From a virus, in the IMG/VR virus record IMGVR_UViG_3300048586_000236, positions 1 through 24,772 of that record: a DNA stretch of 24,772 nt, one strand, 5' to 3'. The notes under the pieces were generated by a model, which had not been told where the DNA came from, ran no database searches, and saw nothing but the letters and a program-made list of their open reading frames with translations. The position numbers were made by a program, and so were the translations under genes. Positions 6,639-12,444 of this stretch are shown here, piece after piece; within the stretch, counting starts at the first letter, position 1, and every line of letters starts with the position of its first letter.

Positions 6639-7316
6639 TTACTGACTGGCACGACGCACGGCCAACGCGAACCCGCTGCTGCTGCGGTGGTAGTAGTAGA
6701 CGTAGCCGCCGCCGAAATCGACGAACCACGCGGCCGACGAAGACCAGGCAGCCGGGGTGCTGGTCCAGTGCCACCGCGGCTTAACGTGCGGGAAGAGACT
6801 CGTATCGATGGCCGGTTCGTGGCGCGTGTCGTCGACCAGCGCAGCGAGTTCGGTGCGCGTAGGCAGGCGCCAGTCGTCGTAGCCCAGCAGTCGGAGCTGC
6901 TTGCAGCGTTCGATGCAGTGCTCCTGGGTGATGCCGTCGTTTTCATCGCTCGGGTCACCGAGGGATTCGACGGACCACATCAGGCCGGTGCTGTGATCGA
7001 TCACGGCATGGTGATCGGTGCGATCGCTGTCGGGCTTCAAATACTGGCCATCGGCGAGGACGCGGGTGAAACGAATGCCGGCAGCAAGCGCCGACTCGGT
7101 CAACACATCTGCAGCGGAAGCTCCGCCGCCGGCTGTCCGCTCCTTCTGAGAGAACTCCGGAAGCGGGACTTCGATGCGCGGTCCCGAAGTGTCGCGCAAG
7201 GTGGCCAGCAAAGTGCTTGGTTCCCGCGGTGGATTAGTTTCGATATCGATGGTGCGCTCGACCGCGCGGCCGTCGATTTCGGTGCGGTGGGTGACGCGGA
7301 TATTAAGTTCGGACAT
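6639..7316 (-). CDS. DGR variable protein 2, DUF1566 / C-type-lectin-like fold
   Basis: 225 residues from the ATG at 7316, with GGAGAA upstream. An N-terminal region of about 85 residues with no recognised fold is followed by a fuller DUF1566 domain: AVIDHSTGLMWSVESLG (near 105), DDWRLPTRTELAALVDD (near 148), RWHWTSTP and AAWSSSAAW. The protein ends GFALAVRRASQ. The variable residues versus template are F, D, G, G, Y, Y, Y, Y, H, S, S, S, a Tyr/Ser/Gly-rich set typical of diversified binding surfaces. No signal sequence. VP1 and VP2 share the repeat region closely but little else, so they are distinct proteins served by one template. Confidence 0.9.
   Translation of the reverse strand: MSELNIRVTHRTEIDGRAVERTIDIETNPPREPSTLLATLRDTSGPRIEVPLPEFSQKERTAGGGASAADVLTESALAAGIRFTRVLADGQYLKPDSDRTDHHAVIDHSTGLMWSVESLGDPSDENDGITQEHCIERCKQLRLLGYDDWRLPTRTELAALVDDTRHEPAIDTSLFPHVKPRWHWTSTPAAWSSSAAWFVDFGGGYVYYYHRSSSGFALAVRRASQ
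6645..6754 (-). repeat. DGR variable repeat 2 (VR2)
   Basis: 110 bases aligned without gaps to the template. 14 substitutions, all at template adenines, and none elsewhere. VR1 and VR2 differ from each other at many of these sites, as expected for independent rounds of mutagenic copying. VR2 ends 3 bases before the VP2 stop codon. Confidence 0.95.
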
Positions 7317-7330
7317 GTCGTTCTCCAGGG

Positions 7331-7558
7331 TCAGGCTGCGGTAAGCTCGGCCGCGGCACGGGCTGCCTGGGCACGAAGGATGCGAAGTTCGGAAGTGAGG
7401 CGAGCGACCTCGATTTCTTGGGCGTTAGCTTGCTTTTCCAGCTCGCGCCACTCGGATGCGCGCTTGCGGTATTCGTGGGCGTTGATGTCGAAGCCGTTGC
7501 CCGACTCGGTGTCCGCCAGCTTGTCCAGGAAGTCTGGGCCGGAAAGTTCTGTGCACAT
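7331..7558 (-). CDS. 75-residue coiled-coil protein, unknown function
   Basis: 75 residues from the ATG at 7558, with AGGAA 6 bases upstream. From about residue 25 it is a continuous charged helix (RKRASEWRELEKQANAQEIEVARL and on), likely a coiled coil. It lies 14 bases before variable protein 2 and 10 bases after the DNA-binding protein, so it is in the DGR operon. It could be a small partner of VP2 or a structural or regulatory peptide. No family is recognised. Confidence 0.65.
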   Translation of the reverse strand: MCTELSGPDFLDKLADTESGNGFDINAHEYRKRASEWRELEKQANAQEIEVARLTSELRILRAQAARAAAELTAA

Positions 7559-7568
7559 GGTGGGTTCC

Positions 7569-8291
7569 TCAGTCGTCGGAGTCGTCGTCGATTGCTTCGA
7601 CGGGGTTTGCGGGAAGGGCGCGCAGCGTGTGTGGACGGAATCCGCCACGGTCTTCGCCGTTGATCGTGAAGGTGTCGCGGTAGTCGCCATTGAGTGGGCG
7701 CGAGGTTTCGTGCATGCCGAGGCGCTGGATTTTTCCGCCGTGTGCTTCGAACTCGGCGATGTCGTCAGCGATCTGCATGCTCTCGATGCGCTTGGCGGCC
7801 AGGTACGCGCCACCGTGCGCGTTGGCGGCGGTGAGGCGCTGGGTGTTGATGACACGCGAGGTGAGGCCGGCGCTGTGCTGTGCCTTGACGCGTGGCGTGG
7901 GGGCAGGCGTAGCGGTGGGCGTTCGCTTCGCCGGCGTCGCCTTCACCTGCTGGATGGCTGTGGCCTGCGCTTTGGCCGCGCGGTTGGCCGCGGCCTTCTC
8001 GCGTGCGGCGACCTTCACCGGTGTGGTGGGCTGGTCCAGGCGTGCACCGGTGCGCTTGTTGATCAGTGCGCCCGGTGCGATGCGGAACATGTTGTTGCCG
8101 CCCACTTTCTTGACCAGCAGCCGGCCCTGACGCTGCAGGGTGGACAAGGTGCCGTACATCAACGTGCATTCGCTGACGCCCACGGCATTCATGATGTCCC
8201 GCACGTTGCGCGAGCGGGTCTGCTTTTCCAGGTAGGTAAGCACCGCGACCGAACGGCCGGTGCGGATGCCACGTTCGGGAACGCTGCTCAT
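7569..8291 (-). CDS. Putative winged-helix DNA-binding protein
   Basis: 240 residues from the ATG at 8291, which overlaps the upstream stop as ATGA (a GTG three codons earlier is possible). The N-terminal 80 residues look like a winged helix: GRSVAVLTYLEKQTRSRNVRDIMNAVGVSECTLMYGTLSTLQRQGRLLVKK. The middle (about 95-150) is an Ala/Pro/Lys/Thr-rich linker. The C-terminus is acidic and ends DDDSDD. Function is inferred as DNA binding only; it may regulate this operon. Confidence 0.6.
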   Translation of the reverse strand: MSSVPERGIRTGRSVAVLTYLEKQTRSRNVRDIMNAVGVSECTLMYGTLSTLQRQGRLLVKKVGGNNMFRIAPGALINKRTGARLDQPTTPVKVAAREKAAANRAAKAQATAIQQVKATPAKRTPTATPAPTPRVKAQHSAGLTSRVINTQRLTAANAHGGAYLAAKRIESMQIADDIAEFEAHGGKIQRLGMHETSRPLNGDYRDTFTINGEDRGGFRPHTLRALPANPVEAIDDDSDD

Positions 8292-8836
8292 GCGTCGCAC
8301 CCGGGACCGCGTTCACCCACGCTGCCGGGCTTGGTGAAGCGCATGAAGTGGATCCAGCCTTGATCGGGGCAATGGAAGCCCCAGTCACGCACGCGAGGGC
8401 CGGTGATGAAGAGCGTCCAGCACGGTGCGCCGATCGTTGAAGCCCACGAAAACGGATATTTGTAAGTGACCTCTGGATCCGGGACCTGCACGAGCTCTAT
8501 GCGGTGTGCGCGACTGGGCAGGCTGAACTTCCAGCTGCCGACGTGGCGCATGCGCTTGTGGTTTACGCCGCCGGCGGCAATGGTGTGCTCGATGTAGCTG
8601 CCACGCAGCAGCCACGATGCCCAGGCCCACGGGTGGTCATGCAAGGCGCGGTCATCGTCGTCACGCAAGAAGTGGTGCAGGTAGATGTTGCAGATAGGGT
8701 TGCGCGGCAGCAGGTACCAGCGGCGCAGGTAGGCGCCCTGGGGATCGTCTGCACCCACCACGAAGTTGGGCGGACGCTTGGCGGCGACGCGCTGCATGAG
8801 CTGGGTGAAGATGAAGTTGGTGAAGGCCTCGATCAC
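8288..8836 (-). CDS. Cupin-like phage protein
   Basis: 182 residues from a GTG at 8836, with GGGAGG upstream and a GTGA overlap with the previous stop. The core has a cupin-type metal site: DRALHDHPWAWASWLLRGSYIEH, with the HxH pair near residue 66, and a later His (SRAHRIELV) near 111. The C-terminal GFHCPDQGWIHF is also His/Trp rich. Related small proteins with a HDHPW motif are common in phages, but their reaction is unknown to me. No link to the DGR beyond sharing the operon. Confidence 0.65.
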   Translation of the reverse strand: MIEAFTNFIFTQLMQRVAAKRPPNFVVGADDPQGAYLRRWYLLPRNPICNIYLHHFLRDDDDRALHDHPWAWASWLLRGSYIEHTIAAGGVNHKRMRHVGSWKFSLPSRAHRIELVQVPDPEVTYKYPFSWASTIGAPCWTLFITGPRVRDWGFHCPDQGWIHFMRFTKPGSVGERGPGCDA

Positions 8837-9105
8837 AGTGCCCTCCCGTGAACGTGCCAGAACAGGTCAGCGATATCGCGGGGTAGGTTCGGCATGGCCT
8901 TGGCGGCTAGGTAGGCGCGCTCGATGATGTTTTCGGCATGTGCAGCGTCGCCTTCGCCGTAGCCGTAACCGTAACCGAATACGCTGGTGAGCTTGCCTTT
9001 CCTGACTGCTGCATCGATCAGATCTTTGATGTCTTCATCATCAGCGTCAGCAATGACTGCATCCGCATCGATTTCAACTTCAACTTCCTGGTAAATGGTG
9101 ATCAC
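8833..9105 (-). CDS. Acidic 90-residue protein, unknown function
   Basis: 90 residues from a GTG at 9105 that overlaps the preceding stop (GTGA). The N-terminal half is acidic (VEIDADAVIADADDEDIKDL). A Gly/Tyr repeat (FGYGYGYGEGD) follows near residue 43, then a helical C-terminus. No family is recognised. The tight overlaps on both sides support translation. Confidence 0.6.
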   Translation of the reverse strand: MITIYQEVEVEIDADAVIADADDEDIKDLIDAAVRKGKLTSVFGYGYGYGEGDAAHAENIIERAYLAAKAMPNLPRDIADLFWHVHGRAL

Positions 9106-9362
9106 TTCGCACCCGCCTTCACCAGTTCATCGGCAAGGCGTTCGCCCTTGGTGGTGAGCACGGCGGTGGCGTGCATGGGGCCTTCGTAGCGCAGGATGTA
9201 ATCGCGCTCCAGCATGTTGACCACGCGGCGGGTGATGGTGTCGCCGGCGATCGGGTTGGCGGGTGTGTAGCCGCCTGGGCAGCGCAGCAGGCGCTGACCT
9301 GGTGAGGCATGCGCGGCGCACACGGCGGCACGCAGCTTGGGCGTGAGGGAGTTGGCTTGCAT
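9102..9362 (-). CDS. Small putative winged-helix protein
   Basis: 86 residues from the ATG at 9362, which follows the preceding stop directly (TGAAATG). The second half (TITRRVVNMLERDYILRYEG, then TAVLTTKGERLADELVKAG) has the recognition-helix plus wing pattern of small MarR-like or winged-helix proteins. Likely DNA binding, by resemblance only. Confidence 0.55.
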   Translation of the reverse strand: MQANSLTPKLRAAVCAAHASPGQRLLRCPGGYTPANPIAGDTITRRVVNMLERDYILRYEGPMHATAVLTTKGERLADELVKAGAK

Positions 9363-9363
9363 T

Positions 9364-9534
9364 TCAGGCTCCGGGTACGCTGGCGGCGGCCAGCACGAAA
9401 AGGGACAGCAACGCGACGGCCGCCCAGCCAAGAGCGGCAGGCAGCGGGTTGCGTTTGCGGGGTGTGCGACGGCCAGGCGTGGTGGCGTGGATGCTTTCCA
9501 TCACGCCCTGGCTCAGCATGTGATCGACGCTCAT
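9364..9534 (-). CDS. Small single-span membrane protein
   Basis: 56 residues from the ATG at 9534, in an ATGA overlap with the 30-residue peptide gene. A basic stretch (PGRRTPRKRNPLP) precedes one hydrophobic segment (ALGWAAVALLSLFVLAAASV), predicting a single inner-membrane span with the N-terminus in the cytoplasm. Function unknown. Confidence 0.55.
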   Translation of the reverse strand: MSVDHMLSQGVMESIHATTPGRRTPRKRNPLPAALGWAAVALLSLFVLAAASVPGA

Positions 9535-9623
9535 GCGAACGTCTCCATGATCAGCAGCGGGATGTGGACCAGCCACATGTAGGCGTCGAAACAGATCAGC
9601 ACGATCAGGGCGGCGGTATTCAT
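9531..9623 (-). CDS. 30-residue membrane peptide
   Basis: Tiny frame of 30 residues, almost wholly hydrophobic (MNTAALIVLICFDAYMWLVH and on). Its start overlaps the preceding stop and its stop overlaps the next start, both as ATGA. That double overlap is the main evidence that it is translated. Function unknown. Confidence 0.45.
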   Translation of the reverse strand: MNTAALIVLICFDAYMWLVHIPLLIMETFA

Positions 9624-9850
9624 GCGGTCACCGCCCGCGGGTGGATGTCGTCGTTGCAGTGCTGGACGTCGCCTTCGATGAAGGGTTCCACCTTGCCGGT
9701 GGCGGTGAGGATGGCCTTCGCGAACGCGGCCATTTCCTCGCGTGTGCCCACCAGGTTGGGCGCGTGCATGCCGAAGGCGATGTGGATGCGGCCGTGCAGG
9801 CCGACATGCACCACTGGCACCACGACCAGGCTGGCTTGGTTGCACATCAT
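9620..9850 (-). CDS. 76-residue hypothetical phage protein
   Basis: 76 residues beginning MMCNQASLVVVPVVHVGLHG. The ATG at 9850 overlaps the upstream stop as ATGA. Alternating hydrophobic residues suggest a small beta-alpha fold with a C-terminal helix (TREEMAAFAKAILTATG). No family is recognised. A longer open frame upstream to 10009 is mostly antisense-type low-complexity sequence and is not the likely start. Confidence 0.55.
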   Translation of the reverse strand: MMCNQASLVVVPVVHVGLHGRIHIAFGMHAPNLVGTREEMAAFAKAILTATGKVEPFIEGDVQHCNDDIHPRAVTA

Positions 9851-10059
9851 CCGCGCACCGCACCGCACACTGGCGCCTTGGTGTTGTGATAGTTGGCGAG
9901 CTCCATGGCGCGCATGGGCACGACCCAAAGCGCGAGCAGCGCCATCGCCACCCATGCGAGGGTCAGCCAGTGCCGGCGCAGCCAGTTGCGGGCGGTGTGG
10001 ACGTCGCATTCGATGCGGCGACGCAGGGAAAGAAGGGCGGGGTGCGGAGCGGTAGCCAT
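9847..10059 (-). CDS. 70-residue membrane protein
   Basis: 70 residues from the ATG at 10059 (ATGA overlap with the first operon gene). A basic N-terminus (SLRRRIECDVHTARNWLRRHW) precedes one membrane span (LTLAWVAMALLALWVVPM, about 36-53). It is one of three small membrane proteins in this part of the operon. Function unknown. Confidence 0.55.
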   Translation of the reverse strand: MATAPHPALLSLRRRIECDVHTARNWLRRHWLTLAWVAMALLALWVVPMRAMELANYHNTKAPVCGAVRG

Positions 10060-10304
10060 CAGCGCGCCTCCCATGCCAGTTCGTCGCTGCGTGCTTCGGT
10101 GCGCTTTTCCTTGACCTTCAGCAGCCGCGCACGGCGCTTGTGGTCCTGGAAGTGCTCACCGCCGGCGCTGCTGCGCAGTGCCTTGGCGTGCTGGTGGTCT
10201 GCGCGGCTGGCGGCGCGCATGCAGCGCATGGCGGCCGGAGGCAGGGTGGCGGTGGGCTCTGCGGTGCTGGTTTCGCTGTCCTGGGATGCAATGGCGTCGA
10301 ACAT
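10059..10304 (-). CDS. First gene of the leftward operon, 81 residues, unknown
   Basis: 81 residues from the ATG at 10304, with GGAGAGG just upstream. The N-terminus is polar (FDAIASQDSETSTAEPTAT) and the C-terminal half is highly charged and helical (QDHKRRARLLKVKEKRTEARSDEL). It lies about 140 bases downstream of the predicted leftward start point. No family is recognised. Confidence 0.55.
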   Translation of the reverse strand: MFDAIASQDSETSTAEPTATLPPAAMRCMRAASRADHQHAKALRSSAGGEHFQDHKRRARLLKVKEKRTEARSDELAWEAR

Positions 10305-10332
10305 GGCGGCCTCTCCGGTTTGGAAAGGGCGG

Positions 10333-10378
10333 CCCGCAGGCTGGGCGGAGAGGGGATCTGGTGCGCCGAGCCTGCGGG
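10333..10378 (-). promoter_or_regulatory. Hairpin in the leader of the leftward operon
   Basis: CCCGCAGGCT (10333-10342) and AGCCTGCGGG (10369-10378) form a perfect 10-bp inverted repeat with a 26-base loop. It lies in the 5' untranslated leader, about 30 bases before the first gene. In the leftward RNA no T run follows, so it is not a standard terminator in that direction. A role in RNA stability, antitermination or translation is possible but unproven. Confidence 0.45.
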
Positions 10379-10453
10379 TTTTGCCGTCGGAAGGCCGAGG
10401 GGATGCGGCGTTTCCGGTGGTGCCCTGTCTGGTCGGGTGACCGGACGGTGGCG

Positions 10454-10482
10454 AGTATTAAGCGCACTTAGCGTTATGTCAA
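10454..10482 (-). promoter_or_regulatory. Leftward promoter for the DGR-int operon
   Basis: On the minus strand a consensus -35 TTGACA (10482-10477), a 17-base spacer and a -10 AATACT (10459-10454). The start point would be near 10447. It is the only strong promoter-like sequence I see upstream of the chain of genes running to the integrase. Both elements are overlapped by operator-like sites, so it should be repressible. Confidence 0.7.
10456..10473. promoter_or_regulatory. Operator-like site overlapping the leftward -10
   Basis: TATTAAG-CGCA-CTTAGCG, an 18-bp imperfect palindrome with the same half-site spacing as the other three sites. It overlaps the -10 box of the leftward promoter, so binding should block transcription of the DGR operon. 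Confidence 0.6.
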
Positions 10483-10494
10483 GTGGTCTTAGCG
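10477..10494. promoter_or_regulatory. Operator-like site overlapping the leftward -35
   Basis: TGTCAAG-TGGT-CTTAGCG. The CTTAGCG half is identical to that of the neighbouring site 21 bp away (about two helical turns), which would suit cooperative binding on one face of the DNA. The other half contains the -35 TTGACA on the minus strand. Confidence 0.6.
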
Positions 10495-10588
10495 GCTTTG
10501 CCGCATTTTCTTTCGGCACAATAGATGGGTGCCCGGATCTGTGACCGAATGCCCGGGCGAACATTGGATTTGACCGGGAGATGCCGCA

Positions 10589-11017
10589 GTGCAATGGAAG
10601 CTGATAGTGGTTGGAGTGGTGTTGGGGGCGGCCTGCGTCGGCGTGTTCGTCAAAGGAATCAACGACGCGCAGGTGCGCAAGAGCGCGGCCCCGGCGGTAA
10701 CCGCAGCAGCGGCGCGGCCCACGCCGATTGAATCAATCGATCGGCCTGTAAGTGAGGCCTGTACGGAAATGGCCAAGCTGATGGAATCGAAAGGGTTCAT
10801 TCGGCCGGGCGGAATCACCCGCGGCGAAGTGACGTTGCTCACGGATGCGCGTTGGACCGCACTCGATGTAGCCGCGCAGGCATCAACGGCAAGCTGCCTG
10901 TCCCGTTATATGGCAGGCAGCGAGGATCGTCAGATCAAGAAGCTAGTTTTTAGAAACCAGCTGAGCGGGGTGGTTTACGGCGTGCTTGAGTACGACCGGT
11001 ACCGGGTTGGTGAGTAA
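10589..11017 (+). CDS. Membrane-anchored protein between operon promoter and repressor
   Basis: 142 residues from a GTG at 10589, with GGGAG 8 bases upstream. A single N-terminal hydrophobic segment (LIVVGVVLGAACVGVFV) suggests a membrane anchor or uncleaved signal, with the rest in the periplasm. An Ala-rich linker (PAVTAAAARPTP) leads into a folded part with two Cys residues. The gene reads rightward, alone, in the place where lambdoid phages often carry genes expressed from the prophage. A role in lysogenic conversion or superinfection exclusion is inferred from position only. Its last 75 bases overlap the end of the convergent gene. Confidence 0.6.
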   Translation: MQWKLIVVGVVLGAACVGVFVKGINDAQVRKSAAPAVTAAAARPTPIESIDRPVSEACTEMAKLMESKGFIRPGGITRGEVTLLTDARWTALDVAAQASTASCLSRYMAGSEDRQIKKLVFRNQLSGVVYGVLEYDRYRVGE

Positions 11018-11377
11018 CCGCCTGATGGTCGGCAATACGGGCGGCGCTTCAGCGCCGGATTGATAGCTCTCTTCGACCTGAAGCAGCCGTGCGTGAAGAT
11101 TGACCAGCTGCATGTCGCTGAGTGATTCAACGGATTCAACGCCGGCAGTTTGCAGAACTTGCTCGATTTCAGCTGCCAACGCGTACCAGACGGCGATGCG
11201 ATTTATCTTGCGGATGGTGATGGCTTGCCAGGTGCGCTGAAGGGCTGGCGGAAGCGAATTGATTTCATGCAGGTGCGCGGCACGCCATGCTTTTGCTTCG
11301 GCGGCGGTCTGTTGCTTCTGTACGGGTACAGCTTCGTGCATCAGTTGTCGGAGTCGTGTGACCTTTTCGTGCGACAT
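10943..11377 (-). CDS. Hypothetical helical protein beside the repressor
   Basis: 144 residues from the ATG at 11377, with GGGGGA upstream. It reads helical throughout (QTAAEAKAWRAAHLHEIN, then TIRKINRIAVWYALAAEIEQVL). It lies 15 bases after the repressor stop and is probably co-transcribed with it. The end overlaps the convergent membrane-anchored gene by 75 bases. No family is recognised; a repressor partner or immunity function is possible. Confidence 0.6.
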   Translation of the reverse strand: MSHEKVTRLRQLMHEAVPVQKQQTAAEAKAWRAAHLHEINSLPPALQRTWQAITIRKINRIAVWYALAAEIEQVLQTAGVESVESLSDMQLVNLHARLLQVEESYQSGAEAPPVLPTIRRLLTNPVPVVLKHAVNHPAQLVSKN

Positions 11378-11392
11378 GTAATCCCCCTGGAT

Positions 11393-11842
11393 TCAAGCGG
11401 CTGCGGCTTGGACGAAGCGCAGCACTTTCGCCCTGGGCATTCCCTCCGTGAGCAGGTCGTGGGCCAATAGAGTGACCTCGGCCCGCTTGGCGGGTGGTAG
11501 CGTCAATCCCTTGTCGTCGAGGGCTTCTGCTACCAGCTGGAACGAGATAATCCAGTCCTCCAGTTGCATAGGGTGAGACGCATACTCTGCTTGCGGCTCA
11601 GCGACTCCCATGCTCGGGTACGGGTCGGATTCGCCTAGGAGCAATTCCCTGGCACTCATCTTTGCGGCATCAGCAATGCGGAACAGCTGTTCGGCCTTCA
11701 CGTGCTCGGCCACGACGTTGTCGTTCAGCCAATTGCTGATGGTGGCGGTGCTCGCGCCACTGCGTCTGGCCAGATCGGCCGGAATAATCTCCAGGCGCTT
11801 CATGGCGGCTTTCAGGCGTGCGCCCATGGTTTGGGTGGTCAT
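11393..11842 (-). CDS. XRE-family prophage repressor (CI-like)
   Basis: 149 residues from the ATG at 11842. The N-terminal helix-turn-helix is clear: MGARLKAAMKRLEIIPADLARRSGASTATISNWLND. The remaining 85 residues are helical and show no LexA/S24 peptidase (no Ser-Lys dyad region), so RecA-stimulated self-cleavage is not expected. It is divergent from the Cro-like gene, the standard lysis-lysogeny arrangement, and an operator-like site covers its own start codon. It probably binds the TAAG-N4-CTTA sites described here. Earlier in-frame start codons exist (to 11857). Confidence 0.8.
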   Translation of the reverse strand: MTTQTMGARLKAAMKRLEIIPADLARRSGASTATISNWLNDNVVAEHVKAEQLFRIADAAKMSARELLLGESDPYPSMGVAEPQAEYASHPMQLEDWIISFQLVAEALDDKGLTLPPAKRAEVTLLAHDLLTEGMPRAKVLRFVQAAAA

Positions 11843-11856
11843 AAGGCAGCTTAACA
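11839..11856. promoter_or_regulatory. Operator-like site over the repressor start codon
   Basis: TCATAAG-GCAG-CTTAACA. The core TAAG-N4-CTTA matches the other sites but the outer bases are weaker. It includes the repressor ATG (11842-11840), so occupancy would limit repressor synthesis. Confidence 0.5.
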
Positions 11857-11875
11857 ATCCGTGTGTTTCGGGGGC

Positions 11876-11904
11876 TTGACGAGAACGCTAAGAGGTCTTA
11901 ACGT
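11876..11904 (+). promoter_or_regulatory. Rightward early promoter (cro promoter)
   Basis: TTGACG (11876-11881), a 17-base spacer and TAACGT (11899-11904). The start point would be about 11910-11912, directly before the Cro ATG at 11913. No Shine-Dalgarno precedes that ATG, so the message may be nearly leaderless. The -10 match is weak, but the -35 and spacing are good. Confidence 0.55.
11886..11903. promoter_or_regulatory. Operator-like site in the cro promoter
   Basis: CGCTAAG-AGGT-CTTAACG, the best palindrome of the four sites (one mismatch between 7-base arms). It covers the spacer and -10 of the rightward promoter. Confidence 0.65.
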
Positions 11905-11912
11905 GCACGCCC

Positions 11913-12122
11913 ATGTCGAATCCCTTATCAAAACGATCCCTCCGCGAGACTTTGGGCTTCAAGACCGACGCCGAGCTGGCGCGGTTCTTCGAAATCACGG
12001 GTGCAGCGGTTGCCCAGTGGCCTGAAGACCGGCCTGTTCCCCCGTTGCGGCTGCTGCAGGCCCAGTTGAAGAAGCCAGAAGCCTTTACCGAATCCAGCGA
12101 ACCGCTGGCCAAGGCGGGCTGA
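11913..12122 (+). CDS. Cro-like helix-turn-helix regulator
   Basis: 69 residues from the ATG at 11913. The helix-turn-helix TDAELARFFEITGAAVAQW followed by EDRPVPPLRLLQAQ is typical of small Cro proteins of P22/YdaS type. It is the first gene of the rightward early operon and divergent from the repressor. It probably competes for the same operators. The C-terminal 15 residues look disordered. Confidence 0.8.
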   Translation: MSNPLSKRSLRETLGFKTDAELARFFEITGAAVAQWPEDRPVPPLRLLQAQLKKPEAFTESSEPLAKAG

Positions 12123-12123
12123 C

Positions 12124-12444
12124 ATGCGAAAGCTCAGCCAGCTGCAGGTTTTGGAAATGGTGCTCAACAACTGGCACCGGAAGGAGTATCCCGTCGGCAG
12201 CTTCGGGCCGTCAGTACGGGGCACGGCTTGGTTTCTCTGGGTGATTGTTCTGGCTGCCCTGGTCTTGGCCGCGTTGGCTGTGATCGTGCAGCTGTATCCC
12301 AAGCCGAAAGAACACTGCGACCACCGCACCCGGGCCGGTTCGAATGTTGAATGCCCGCATGACGTGCAGGCGAAGGCGGGTAGGGAAGGGCAGGACGTTG
12401 TGCATGGCCTGGATTCTGCAGGCGCACGTGAGGTGCGCGCATGA
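12124..12444 (+). CDS. Single-span membrane protein, unknown function
   Basis: 106 residues. The start (ATG 12124) lies 1 base after the Cro stop and the end overlaps the next gene as ATGA. One membrane span (WFLWVIVLAALVLAALAVIV, about 36-55) separates a 35-residue N-terminal part from a polar C-terminal part with two Cys residues. Function unknown. Confidence 0.6.
   Translation: MRKLSQLQVLEMVLNNWHRKEYPVGSFGPSVRGTAWFLWVIVLAALVLAALAVIVQLYPKPKEHCDHRTRAGSNVECPHDVQAKAGREGQDVVHGLDSAGAREVRA

Noticed and set aside
6687-8363. 558-codon plus-strand open frame across the variable proteins
   Set aside because: It runs antisense through four well-supported genes and reflects GC-rich codon bias.
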